Source: Sphagnum compactum
Taxonomy: Eukaryota > Bryophyta > Sphagnopsida > Sphagnales
Length of the DNA stretch: 64,000 nt
Assembly: GCA_965153455.1 (NCBI GenBank)
Contig: OZ234499.1
Coordinates: 3,393,577-3,457,576 of the forward strand
Direction: 5' to 3'
A program made the translations under genes and the position numbers. The notes below the pieces were generated by a model, which worked only from the letters and a program-made list of their open reading frames with translations, searched no databases and was not told where the DNA came from. Shown here in pieces: positions 24,344 through 35,944 of the stretch. How positions within the stretch are numbered: position 1 is the first letter of the stretch; each line of letters starts with the position of its first letter.

Positions 24344-26335
24344 TTGAACTACAACCCACAATCATGTAGACATTACATTACTAAATTTTTACGTTCACCT
24401 CCAAATGATTTAAATTTCCCTTACATGTACTACACAAATAAATCAATCCAAAAAAAAAATGATTTTGCTTTTCAAAACACTAAAGGACAAGAATATGTTT
24501 TTGATGTTGATGACCAACACCATGACACATGCCCCAAACATTTCAAATTAAAAAATGACTTGTCACAAATAGTAGGTTTGCATTCCAAAATCCAAATCAA
24601 AATTGGAATGTTAATAAAACTATGTGCTGGGAATTATGCCACTCATGACAAATTATTCAATGGAACTGATGGGGTTTTCCAATATGTCACCAAAGTACAA
24701 AATAATGAATCCCTTATATGGATTAGTTTTAATAATCCTAAAGTAGGATTTGCAATTAGAATACGAAATTGACGTTTGTACACAACTCACATTCATGAAA
24801 CATGGACATTCATACAACCAATTTCTAAAGAGATACAAGTCGGAACAAATTTGAGTCATTTAATCACATGTACTCAATACCCAATACAACCAGTTGCAGC
24901 ACGCATAATTCCTCAATCTTAAAGTTTAACTTTTGATTTTTTAGCATTTGATCCCAATGGAATACATCATCATGGATTAACTTACACATCATTATCTTGT
25001 GTAACAGAAAAAGAAAACTTGTATTTACCTGCACCTTTAGTTGAAGCAAACTTTAAAGTTGACAAATGCGTTTCAAATGAAATGCAATGTTTAAAAACAA
25101 CAACTCAATGGCAATTATGTGTACCATATTTGCACCTTTTAGATAAACACACACAAAAATTTTAGGGTGTAAGCATGCTAAAGTATACCAATAAATAATC
25201 CTTTTGGGTAAAAAGACACAAATTTGTGACAAGTATATTAGAAAGTAGGTGATGCTTTAGGAGATTGTCCTTTTGAACTACATGAGGGCATCAAATGTGA
25301 CATGTTGAAGTTTTTGAAAGTTTCAAAAGTTGTATCAACCTTTTTTAAAACTTACTTTCAATCTACTTTGCAAATTTTGCTAGTTTGTCTTGTTGTGAGA
25401 AAGTAGATTGAAAGTAGGTCAAAAAAATTTAATTTGGAAATTTCACTCATATGTTGCATTTTGAAAGGGTTTGGAGCATGATTTAATGAATCAAACACAT
25501 GCAATACACTTTAATATCATATCAAAAAACATGTTTTGGATGCCAAATCTAAGTATGGAAAACTTACTTTTGAGAGGTTTCACATTATCATAATCCAAAT
25601 TCAAATTCCAAAAAATGTGTATCAAGGTGCATAATGGCTTAAACATTAGTAACACATCAATTGAATTGTTTGATTTGGAAAATGTGTAATATTAGCCAAA
25701 GTAATAAACTTTCAATAAATAAATAAATTAGTGAGAGTAACAATATACGTTAAAAATGATCATATATGGTTTATTTAATATGATAAGTACACCCCAAAAT
25801 TTATGGCATGATTAAAATGCTTAAAATGCAAAAGATTCCAAATCTACTTTTACTTGTTGGTAGGGATCACCAATTGGTATACTTTACCATGTTTTCACCC
25901 TTCATGTGAATCTATAACTATGTTTGGATCAAAATTCATAGCTACATCCTTTAATTAAATACCAACACTCGTCAAATAGTTCAGATCATTGCAGTTTATA
26001 AGCCCCCATCTTTATCTTTAACAATTTTTTAATCTGCACTTCAAAAACTAATATCAAAATCTCCCACTATTTGTCCAATAGTTGTTTTAGGGGATTTTAA
26101 TGTGGATGTACTTGAAAAAAAACTTCAGAAGTAAGACATTTATTTGAGTTTATGATTATCAATAAAATGAAACTTCAATTCAAGGAAACACAACAATATA
26201 TGGTTCACAACTAGATCACATTTGGTCAAACAATCCATCATAACAATGCATATAAGGAAAGACAAAGGCTTTTTGGGTAGATGATAAACATATTCATTTT
26301 TCATTTAAATTACTTGACCATGTCCCACAATTTCA
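24344..26335 (+). pseudogene. Helitron-type Pif1 helicase C-terminus with fused endonuclease domain, decayed
   Basis: The frame from 24344 reads YTNKSIQKKNDFAFQNTKG, then DDQHHDTCPKHFKL, GLHSKIQIKIGMLIKLCAG, NYATHDKLFNGTDG and IWISFNNPKVG, typical of the Pif1-like helicase of Helitrons. It continues past a TGA near 24770 with HIHETWTFIQPISKEIQVGT and, after a TAA, FLAFDPNGIHHHGLTYTSLS and NEMQCLKTTTQWQLC, ending near 25163. After an inserted element (25165-25900) the same strand resumes with QIIAVYKPPSLSL, PIVVLGDFNVDV and YGSQLDHIWSNN, then FWVDDKHIHFSF near 26280. These are endonuclease/exonuclease/phosphatase-type motifs (GDFN, DHIW), in frames broken by at least one shift. The amino-terminal half of the helicase and the Rep part are not seen. 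The gene is dead. Confidence 0.8.
25165..25900. mobile_element. Non-autonomous DNA element with 28-bp terminal inverted repeats
   Basis: The left end GGGTGTAAGCATGCTAAAGT (25165-25192) matches the reverse complement of the right end (25873-25900, ending CCATGTTTTCACCC) at about 24 of 28 positions. The element is 736 bp, has no coding capacity, and sits between the helicase and endonuclease parts of the Helitron remnant. An internal inverted pair, TACTTTCAATCTACTTT and AAAGTAGATTGAAAGTA, lies around 25345-25415. No clear target-site duplication is visible. Confidence 0.6.
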
Positions 26336-26339
26336 TTGC

Positions 26340-27190
26340 TTATAATGTTCATTTGCTTGACATATAACAACGGGCAAAGCCATTACGCGATGAACTACTT
26401 GTTTTGATTGGTCCATGGATAATATGGAAAGCTAGCATCACAAAGGCATAAAATGGATCCTCTTCACTTGAGCCTTCCAATCCTTCATCAATCAAATTGG
26501 CATTACCTTATTAGATTGGACCTTCAAAATGCAAGACTTCAAGTCATCTTGAATTTTTTGTAATTTTGGGAATACAAGTTTCACCTTTTTCAAACCATCA
26601 TTTTCAAATCCTCCATGAGAAGATGAATTTGTAGGACCTCAACTTTGCTTATGGAGCTCTAGAGGTGAAAGTCCTATAGTCAAATCAATGGTAGGAACAA
26701 TAATATTTGCAGTTTGAAAACACACAATAAGAAGAATAATCACATTTTTTTTTACTAAAAGTTTTGATGATGCAAGCAACAAGAACATATATTTTCAATC
26801 TTTTGTAAGCCAAAGGAACTATGATAGCCACTATACTTCCCTTCACCTTTCTTTTGACATGGTCAAAAATTTGGAACATCATTTGTTGGCCTCACATGGA
26901 AATGGTTATGGCAATCACAACATCCACACAAAAATGGATCATTTGATGAAGGTTTGAACTTTTGACACTCACAATCATCACCCATGATTTACATTTTTGC
27001 ATTCACCCCATTCATTTGAATAAATCAACAAAACTATAATAATTTCCACACTCTAGTTATGGGGTAATGGTTGCTACAATTTTTTATCACAATAGGTCAA
27101 AATGCATGAAAGTTGTGTTAAACAACTTTATTGGTAACTTTATTGATAACTTACAAGTGGACTTCAATCTTCCATAGCAAAATAAGAAAA
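26340..27190. other. AT-rich intergenic region
   Basis: Nothing recognisable beyond the end of the Helitron remnant. Confidence 0.35.
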
Positions 27191-27194
27191 AGGT

Positions 27195-28000
27195 AAAAAC
27201 TAAACCATGTAAGATGTATGAGATGCCAATAAACAATCCAAAAACAATGGGTCAATTTTCTTAAAAACAACAACAACAAAAATAGAGTGATGCACATGCT
27301 AAATGTTGTTGTAAGCTTTTGTTTTTATGCTTAAATTGCCTTGAATTAACTTTACCCCACACACCAATTTTAAAGTTTTTTGGCCTAACCCAAAAAAATT
27401 TACAAAACATAAGAAGATAAAAAAACATTTTGAAGGAAAAAAATACCATGTGATATGATGAGATGCCAAAAACAACATGAAGGAGAAAATGATAGTTTCA
27501 TAATAAAAAAACAAAAAAAATAAAGCTACAAAGTAAAATGCACATATCAAATGCTACCACAAGCTTTTGTTTTGTGCTTGAACTACCTTGAACTAACTTT
27601 ATCCCATACATTAGTTTTAAAGTTTCTTGGCCCAAACCTAAAACAAAACATCAAAAAAAAAACTAACAATTTAAAAAAAAGGAAATAGAAATGTAACATG
27701 TATGAGATGCTAAAAAGAATCCAAAAACAAAGGGATGATGTTTTTTAAAACTACAAAAAAAAACTATTAAATTAATAAACACATACCAAATGAAGTGTTG
27801 CCACAAGCTTTTGCTTGTCCCCACCCACTCTTGTTTGCATTTCTTACCTAAAAACAATCAACATATAAATAATAAAAAGAGAAATACTAACTTTATCATG
27901 TGTTTGAGATGATAAAAATGTCTTCAGCCCATCCTTGGAAAAAGCAATGGGATAAAAAATAAAATAGAAACAAATGGAAAAAACAAAGAAGAAAGACATG
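27195..28000. repeat. Tandem array, about 246-bp unit, just over three copies
   Basis: The marker AAGCTTTTG recurs at about 27313, 27561 and 27805 and the marker ATGAGATGC precedes each by about 100 bases. Spacings of 248 and 244 bases define the unit. A fourth, partial copy begins near 27885. The array is A-rich on the plus strand and has no coding capacity. Confidence 0.75.
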
Positions 28001-28018
28001 CATATTTGCAAACAGAAT

Positions 28019-28085
28019 AAGGTTTTAAAGCTTGTCAAAGTAGTGAACAATATGGAATAGGGTTTTAAAGTTTGTCAAAGTGATG
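28019..28085. repeat. Short direct duplication
   Basis: GGTTTTAAAGCTTGTCAAAG near 28020 recurs as GGTTTTAAAGTTTGTCAAAG about 41 bases later. Confidence 0.7.
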
Positions 28086-28089
28086 AGTG

Positions 28090-29800
28090 TGAAAAAGGAA
28101 AGGGTATTCTTGTCTCTTCTTTTTATTAGCCTTCTACACTAATAAACACTTAATGTACATGTCCATTGCTATTTGTTTTTATTATTAAAAAAACATTATC
28201 AAAAATTCAATATACAATAAATTTTAAAATTAAAAAAAAATTGAGCCTTTTAGACAAAAACCTTGTTTAAGGAAAAAAAAATATAATAAGTTTTCAAAAT
28301 TAATTTTGAATGTGAAAAATTGTATGATAGAAAAATAAATTACATCAATATATATATTTCTCATCATCTCTTTTCCAAAGATGTTGAAAATTTTCCATCA
28401 TAATTTTTTTAAAAATTAAAACATTAAAAATTATAATAAAAAACTTTTTGACCTTATTGAGTTGGCACATTTTACCATTTATTTGTTATCATTGGCTATC
28501 CATTGGCTTATCTAATGGCCAATGTGACTGATTTGATGGCCAATATAGACCATTGCCATAGCTACTACTATGCCTCCCAATCATCCATATACATGAACAC
28601 AAAAAAAAAAGGTTTTTTTATTTAAGAAACAATAAAATAGTCTAATATCTTAGAGTTATCAACATCACTTTACAAGTTCAAGAACTTCCAAACTTCACAA
28701 CTAGTACAAAATTCATTATCAAACAAATAAAGGAAGAACTAAAATGCCACCACTTTAAAGAGCTTAAAATCCACATGTGCAAACACAACCCTCTCCTCTT
28801 TCACTAATTCATCACAAAACATAATACCTCACAAAGAAACAACTTTCAAAATCCATGCCACACACATGTGATGGAACTTTGAGAAAAAAAACAATTTACA
28901 AAACAATGAGTTATGGAAAAAAAGATAGAACACGAAAGAAAAGAAGACAAACCGCATGTGCAAACATATGTTCATGGTTTAATTACATATCCATATATAC
29001 AATAATTTATTTTTTTTCAAACCTTAGGATAGTATATTAAAGTTCAATAGGATCATTGTTCATGGATTAATATCATCCATGTAGTAAATAGACAAAACCA
29101 ATAGGAAACCATTCATCCTTAAGGAAATTTATTTGAAAAATAGGTATTAATAAGGTGCCTAATAGGTGCCTTTTGGAGTAATTACCTACTATAGGTTGTT
29201 CTTGCCCACCTTCCTTATGCTTATTTACCTACCTACCTAGGTTTACATATCTATCTAATTACCCACCCACCTAATCGCCTTACCTACCTACTTAATTGCC
29301 TATCTACCTTTCTATATATTTACCTATATACATTCCTACGTACTTACATTGGTAAATATGTACTACCTACTCACCTAATGAGGTACATACCTACTATTTA
29401 CTTATGGTAGATTATACCCATTAAAAAACCTTAATATTCAACCCTAAAAATATTTTAAATATATTCATAATATACTTGCAATTTACCCTAAATATAACTT
29501 TTATGTATTCTTAATGTACACCCTTAATATATTCTCAATATGCTTAGTATACTTGTAAGGGTTAGGTCCACAAATTAGTTATGACCAAATTTTGGTTACT
29601 AATGTGACTAATGGGACATACAAGCTTATTAGTGGATGAATATGATTCCAAAAATTGTTCACATGGAAGGATGAGGCTTCTAAGAGTTATAATGTAACCA
29701 TAACATAATAGCAAAATTGTCAAACATGGTTAATAGTTGAAAAATTGTTTGCAAATTGATAGATAATCACATGTAGTCACCAAATGGTTAGTTACAAAAT
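28090..29800. other. AT-rich intergenic region with CCTA-rich stretch
   Basis: No gene. From about 29200 to 29420 the plus strand is dominated by CTAC and CCTA words (TACCTACCTA and variants), a degenerate tetranucleotide tract. Confidence 0.4.
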
Positions 29801-31671
29801 ACAATATTTCTTCTAGTGTGGGTATTCTATATTCATTGTTAACTTTCTATGGAACACCCAATTATTTCGAACAAGTGGTGCTTGCTATAAATCATCGATT
29901 ATTATGACATCCATATTTCCAAATAAATGATTATGTGTATGTTTGATGGATCTAAGACAGAGGTTGATAAAACAAAATATTTTACTACCTATAAGAGAAA
30001 TTTCATCTAACACTAGAAGTTGTAGTTCATCATAACTTTTTGATAAGGAGTCGAACCTTTCTGTTGACAAATATTGTAAATGTTTACAATTCATTGGAAG
30101 GCTTAGTCTTGAGTGGATAATAGTGCCATCAATATTGAATGTCATTTTGCTTATGTACACCATTAAAATTATTTTTTGCTTCAAGGGATCAGAACCAAGT
30201 TTTTTGTTATAATGTTTTAAGAAGCTTGTATAAAAAACAGGAGTGTGAATGTTTTATCGATATTTGCTCCTCCTATGAGGAATAAATGTATTGGTTGATT
30301 CAAATGCATTCTTTTTTTGTACATGTAGTTGTCAAATATTGCACGTTGTTTTTTGTTTAATTTTCGAAGTTGAGAATAAAAATTTTCATTCGATATCGAT
30401 TCATCTTTTTTTTCAATTGTGCACGAAATTATCAATAATGTACTTTGTGCTTTTATGTGAAATTCATGTCCAACATTGTAATGTTCAATTCCTATGCAAT
30501 TAATGACAAGTTTGGACGAAATTTTTTCATCAACATTATCAAATTTATCCATCCAAATGTTATCATTATTAATTTGTGTGAGGTCATGTGCATGTAATTC
30601 AAGGTCGTCCCAATTTTCTAACCCATGCACATATTTTTTAAATTTATAGATGAAATTTAAATGTACATAATTTATTAAGCTTTCATAAGTGTTGTATGCA
30701 TCATGCCATGATTCATGATTTCCAAGTTGTGATTCTTCTAAAGTTGTGAATGGATGGAACAAAAATAACTATTTTCAATAGTAATTTTCAAGATCTTGAT
30801 GTTTATTATAGTTAACATATCAAATTATTAAAGGAATGTCTTTTTTTGAAATCATGGTTATTTGAATTGTAATACTATACAAACTCATTTAAAGCTAAAT
30901 TATGTATTTTTTCAAGACATTCCAAATATTTATAAATCACAGATTTTGTTTTGATGTCAATGGAATCTGGCAATAACTCTTTCAATTTTTTGTTTGATTT
31001 AATTAAGGACAAATGCACGTTCAGATGAAAATAATGTATTAAAAAATGAAAATGATTTTGAGGTGTGATAAGGAGGTAAAGACAAAACTATATAAGTTGC
31101 TGATTGAGCAGACATCTGTTGTGTGTTTAAAAAAACATTACCTAATTTTCTTACCTTTAAGTTTGCATCAACATTTTCATTTTCACATTTTTAATAATGG
31201 TTTGAAATTCGTTGGTATAGTTTAGTCAAATTTTGTGAGATATGATGTGCAATAATTTGCTGCAACATATGGGTCAAGAATGAATTGTATGTCAATGTTC
31301 GCTTCCCATAATGCTGTAACTTTTATTGCATAAACATTTGTTATAATGTCTTTCACGTGTCTCTTCAAAAAAAGAGTGAGTTTTGTCAATCTGTTACACA
31401 AAAAATTGATATAAGTGGGGAAATCTAAGTTTAATTGATTAAGAAAATCTTCAAATGAGATATCAACTCCCATTTGCATATATTTTAGTGCAAGCCATAG
31501 GTGGCAAAGGATAATGAAATTGACAAACAACTTGCTTGGTATGAAATAAAAATGATCAACTTTACCAAAGATGGATGAATCCTTTCTCAAGAGGTTGCAA
31601 AATGCAGCCATTTGATGATCATAATAACATGCGCATGTAACTAGATCAAACTTGAGAAGATTTGCGAACAA
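29800..31671 (-). pseudogene. Second Helitron-type replicase/helicase remnant
   Basis: Read on the minus strand from 31671, the first part ends with EANIDIQFILDPYVA and NYCTSYLTKFD, matching the segment after the Rep region in plant Pif1-like Helitron proteins. The next frame, 30762-30217, contains LNKKQRAIFDNYMYKK and a corrupted Walker A (IGGANIDKTFTL for the usual GGAGTGKT). The frame 30184-29885 gives IDGTIIHSRLSLPMNCKHL and the Walker B region LQLLVLDEISLIG, followed by FGNMDVIIIDDL and, after a stop, QAPLVRNNWVF. The order is that of an intact helicase, but stops, frame changes and the damaged ATP-binding loop show it is inactive. It faces the copy at 24.3 kb. Confidence 0.8.
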
Positions 31672-31679
31672 GATTAATG

Positions 31680-33230
31680 GAAAAAAAAATCTCTTCTATG
31701 TTTGTTTTTTCCTTCATTTGTTATTTCTATAAGGCCTTCATTTGTGAATTTTTTCTTCTAGCTTCTTAAAAATTCTAGCGAATTCTAGTGTTCAAAATTT
31801 CACTAATTGCAATGGTTATATTTATTTCCTACAAACTTCTATGTACCATTTTTTTTCTACATAACTCTTTTGTTATGTGTTTTGTTTTACCACAATAGTC
31901 TATGGTCTATTGACATGTGACATTCCTTGTTCATCCTTTTAGGGTTTTTGTTCATCCCTGGACTTTTCATTTAAAATTTTTACATCTCCATCATTTCATT
32001 TGGATGCATTGTGAGTGTCCATTTTAGGGTTCCTTTACTTGCAACATGGGCTTCATTGTGAACATTCATGTAGGCTAATATGGATTGTTCATTTCAGGAT
32101 ATAAAGTTCCCTCTTGGGGCAGCTTTCTTCTTTTGCAATCACATAAAGTTTACATTGTTGCTTGTGATGATTCTTCTTCGCAGCCTTCGATGTATGTTTT
32201 TGTGTTTTGTTCTCCATCTTGTCTTGTTTGTTTGTTTGTTTGTTTTATTCTTCCTTTCATCACTTTTTGCTTTGCTTTGCATCTTTTATTGCTTGGTCTG
32301 CTTTTCTGTGTATAATTGGTACCGAGTATTCTCAAACATCTCAGGCTCTCATGACTCTCTCTGGGTCAGGTGAATATTCTCACGGTCAGGGTCAAGAGAA
32401 CCCACTCTAGAACCCTTTTTGAATACTCCTTTAAGCCAAAGAGATAAGCAGCCCGTGAGCATTATGAATATTCCTCCTAACCAAGGGTTAGGATTTCTCG
32501 TTCCTCGCCATAGGAGTATTTCACATAACAAGGGGTTCAAGATTACAGGAATATTCTATACCATGGTAATAGCCTTTCCGGTATTCCATAGCCCCTCCCT
32601 CCGTAGGACCCTTTACCTTCACATCATATTAGCTCTCTCAACCCAAGGCATTTTTGCAACGGATTCAATGACGAAAAATTCATCAGTCCATAGGAGAAAG
32701 GTTGGAAAGAAATGTGGCAAATGCTTTGTTGCTCCACAAATTAAATCCAATTCTTGGAGCTTCTCTTAATATATTAAAGGAAAGCACTGACAATTTTTTT
32801 TTTTTTAGTGTATCCATATAGCTAGCTACCCATGTTGGTAATATATTCCTATATAGGTAGGTACCCATGTTGTTGGGGGCAAGTTGGGGTTCTATTCATT
32901 AGTCAAATAACTTAGTTTAATACTAATAATTAATACAAAAGATAATGTCACCCCACATTATTATGAGAGTTGTTACTAAAATGTTGTGTACCTAAAAAAA
33001 AATTGCAGTATAAATTTGTGCTTGTCAGATGCGCTCATGTGGCAGAAGAGCTTGAGGGGGGGTTTTGGAGGGGAAGGGAAGGGAAGAGAGAAGCGGGTGG
33101 TTTGCATTTGTGCAGACAAGTACAACTGGTTGAAGAGATTTGTACTGCAACTTTTTGCTACGTTCCAAACCAGTCGGACGCTACCCTCTAGGCTCTGACG
33201 GCCTGACCTAGTCTAGAAGAGCCTACAGAG
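31680..33230. other. Intergenic region upstream of the PIF gene
   Basis: No supported gene. A TTTG microsatellite lies at about 32219-32246. Two near copies of CTAGCTACCCATGTTG/GTAGGTACCCATGTTG lie at about 32822 and 32862. The 32970-33200 segment is purine-rich and may be proximal promoter of the PIF gene. Confidence 0.35.
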
Positions 33231-33239
33231 TAGGGTTCT

Positions 33240-35944
33240 TTGTTCTTCCCCCCCCCCGTCGAAAACCGAAAACCTAGTGGAAGAAACCCCGGGCTAGGGT
33301 TCAATCTCCCCTCGGGCTACGCTTATGTAGCCCCTTGGAGTCTACGAGAGCCTGTGCCCGCCCCCCCTTCCGTCTTCTTCCTCTTTCCTCGTTTGCTCTC
33401 TTTTCTTCTCTTTCGCAGTCGTGTTGGTTTCGACGCTCTGCTTGCTGGATCTTCGTTGCGGGGGTTTGTGATCGCGAAGAAGGTCGCGGAGATGGAGACT
33501 TGAAGAAGAAGAAGATGCCTGTTCCGTTTTATTTTCTCCGTGTTTCTTCTTTTTTTTTCGGAGTGATTTTGAACTCAATTTGAGCTTGTTTTGTATTTGT
33601 TTGCTTTTTGAGGAGGGGGTTTCCAAGGTCTGTTTCGTGCTTGCGGTGGGGATGTGAGATGCAGAATTGCATTTCGGGAAGTTGAACGGCGGGGCGGATT
33701 CGTAGTTTGGAGTATTGCATGGTTTCTTCTTGTGCTTGAATCTTTTGTTTTTGGTATCTTCAGTCAGCCGTTTTCTGTGAAGAGTGGAAGTGTGATGATG
33801 TGGTTTGCTCTGAAGATGAAGAAGTGAAGCACATCGGTTGCAGGCAGGGAGACATAGAGTGTTGAAGAAACGTAATTCGGGTGGCGGTGCTGGCTCTGCA
33901 AACGTTTCTCCTCCTCCCCGTGATGTGCTCGTCGTGAAGGAAAGAAAGGCAGTGAGCGGAAACGCTTTGGTGCTTGGTGCTGGCTGGCTGTCTTCTCGAA
34001 TTGTCGCAATCACTGCAGCTTAGTGGCTTCTAAGGTTCCCTCCCTTCTTTGAGCTTCGATGTGCTGTAGAGGTTTATTTTCTTCACATTTTTGCTGTTCC
34101 TTCCTGTCTGATGCTTGTGCGGCCGGAAGTGATTGATTCTCCCCGTCAGCGTGTGGTTGGAAGCAATTTTCCTCGTCCTCCTCCTTTCCTTTCCTTTTCC
34201 ATTCTACCTTGTGGCATGTTTCTCGGAGTCTCAGAGGATAGTGAAATAGGCGATTGCGGACACAGAGTGCTACAGAGTTCGTTGCAGTATACCTACTCGG
34301 CTTCTGCTTTTTTGCAGCCAAGATCACATGTACAAGATGTACTCTCTGGTGGTTAGAGCACGTCTTGTCTAGGTTTTTGTGGGAATCTGCACAGTCAGTT
34401 AGATCTGGACGCCAATACAGGTTCAAAATCACACCCTCATATCCTCAATCCTTTCCACCTCATGCACTTTCAAGTAGTTTTCTGGAGCTAGGCCTCATGA
34501 CCCAGCAGGGCTGATAGCCCAGATGGATGATTCCCTGCATTGCTCTCATAGGAAGAGGGGTCCTGGGGAGACCTGTGTGACCAAATGCAACATGGATAGA
34601 GCATTCTTGTAGGAATGGAACTGTTTGTGGCACATTTACATGTTAGGGGAAATGGCAGAAGATTTGTGACAGCAGCAGTCTCAACTATCTTAACCTTAGC
34701 TTCAACTGAGTAAGAATATGCCTCTATGTTATCAGAGTCTTCATACCTTCTGGCTGGGAGTTCCCATCATATGGAAGAACATCTTGAAGAGCAACCCCTT
34801 GCAATTTTTACCCTGGAGAGTGTACTGGCCATGCCATTAGCAATGTGCACCGTGTCAAGGCTTCCATGTGAGCCATAGTTGAAAACTGTTACTTTGGTAG
34901 ATTGCGGGTCTGAAGACTGCAAACGAACCGTGGGAATCTGAAGAATCTATTCCGGATTTTAAACTTCTGTTGTCAGCAATGAAAGAGTGTAAGGAAAGTT
35001 CATGGATGTCTCTTTTGTCTACTCCTATCAATTTATCATTTTCTGAATGCACAGGTACCAGTGGGCATACTTTAGGTCTCCAAATAGAAGTTCTTGGGCT
35101 GGTGTGCTGTGGTTCCATCTAACTAGCACGATGACAATCTTAGTTGTACCCTTAAGTGGGCAAGAACTCTTTTAGTGTCTTTTTGGGTTATTTAGCCTTG
35201 AGGATTCTACAGGTGACAAGGTTATATACGTTAAAGCTTTATACTGAAATAGAGTGTGAACTCACCCATGCAGACCTTGATGAATGTAGTTCTACAATGT
35301 CAGTAGGTTTCTATGTCAGTTTCATTAGGCTCTTTATGGAAGTCTTCTAAGGGAGCCCAGGTTTGTGAGTGAGTCAAAGGCATCATCTGATGATGCTCAA
35401 CAGTAGCTAGGGATCTCAGCCTGATGATGCGTGTTCCAGAGGTGTTCAATTGCACCAAATGGATATATTTGGTAGTTAGGCGAAGTTCTTTGCAGGGAAC
35501 CTGAGTGGCGGCAGTGGATTTGTTTGATAGCAGGTGGTATTTAGGATAAGCTCTTAGGACACTCTTTCTGAAGCCACAACTTTTCACAAGGATGTGAGTA
35601 CCTGATTTGTTGCTCTAATGATGTCACCTGGTACTGCCATACCTCTTAAACTGTATCTACGTGATAAAACATTGTTGGCTGGAAAAAATATCCACATGAC
35701 CAGCAGATTATTTTGTTATCACAGACAACCTGGTTCACCTCCTGGCTTACTGTTCCATGTTCCAGGTTGTGATTAGCATGTGTGCTTGTGGTACTATGCA
35801 ATGCAGATTGGCCATGATCTTATGTTTTGTTGATGCAGACCCCAATTGGTTAGTTTCATTTGGTATTCATTGGGAAAGAGTAGATTGTGACATCCTACTG
35901 AGAGCTAGATGGTCAGTAACTTGTGTTTTGACTTGTTGCAGAGC
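33240..35944 (+). promoter_or_regulatory. Long 5' leader region of the PIF gene
   Basis: From 33240 the sequence is GC- and CpG-richer with CT-rich stretches, typical of a plant transcription start and 5' UTR. A clear splice acceptor, TTGACTTGTTGCAG, ends at 35941 just before the first candidate coding exon, so at least one leader intron must exist. Several short open frames (for example 33240-33503 and 34254-34514) would act as upstream ORFs if retained. A 223-codon minus-strand frame at 33342-34013 has no protein-like features and is ignored. Confidence 0.45.

Noticed and set aside
27261-28050. Several minus-strand hydrophobic frames
   Set aside because: They repeat with the 246-bp tandem unit and arise from its poly-A runs.
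33342-34013. 223-codon minus-strand open frame opposite the PIF leader
   Set aside because: Composition is Pro/Ser/Thr/Lys-rich low complexity with no domain; it is the complement of a GC-rich 5' UTR and was treated as a shadow.
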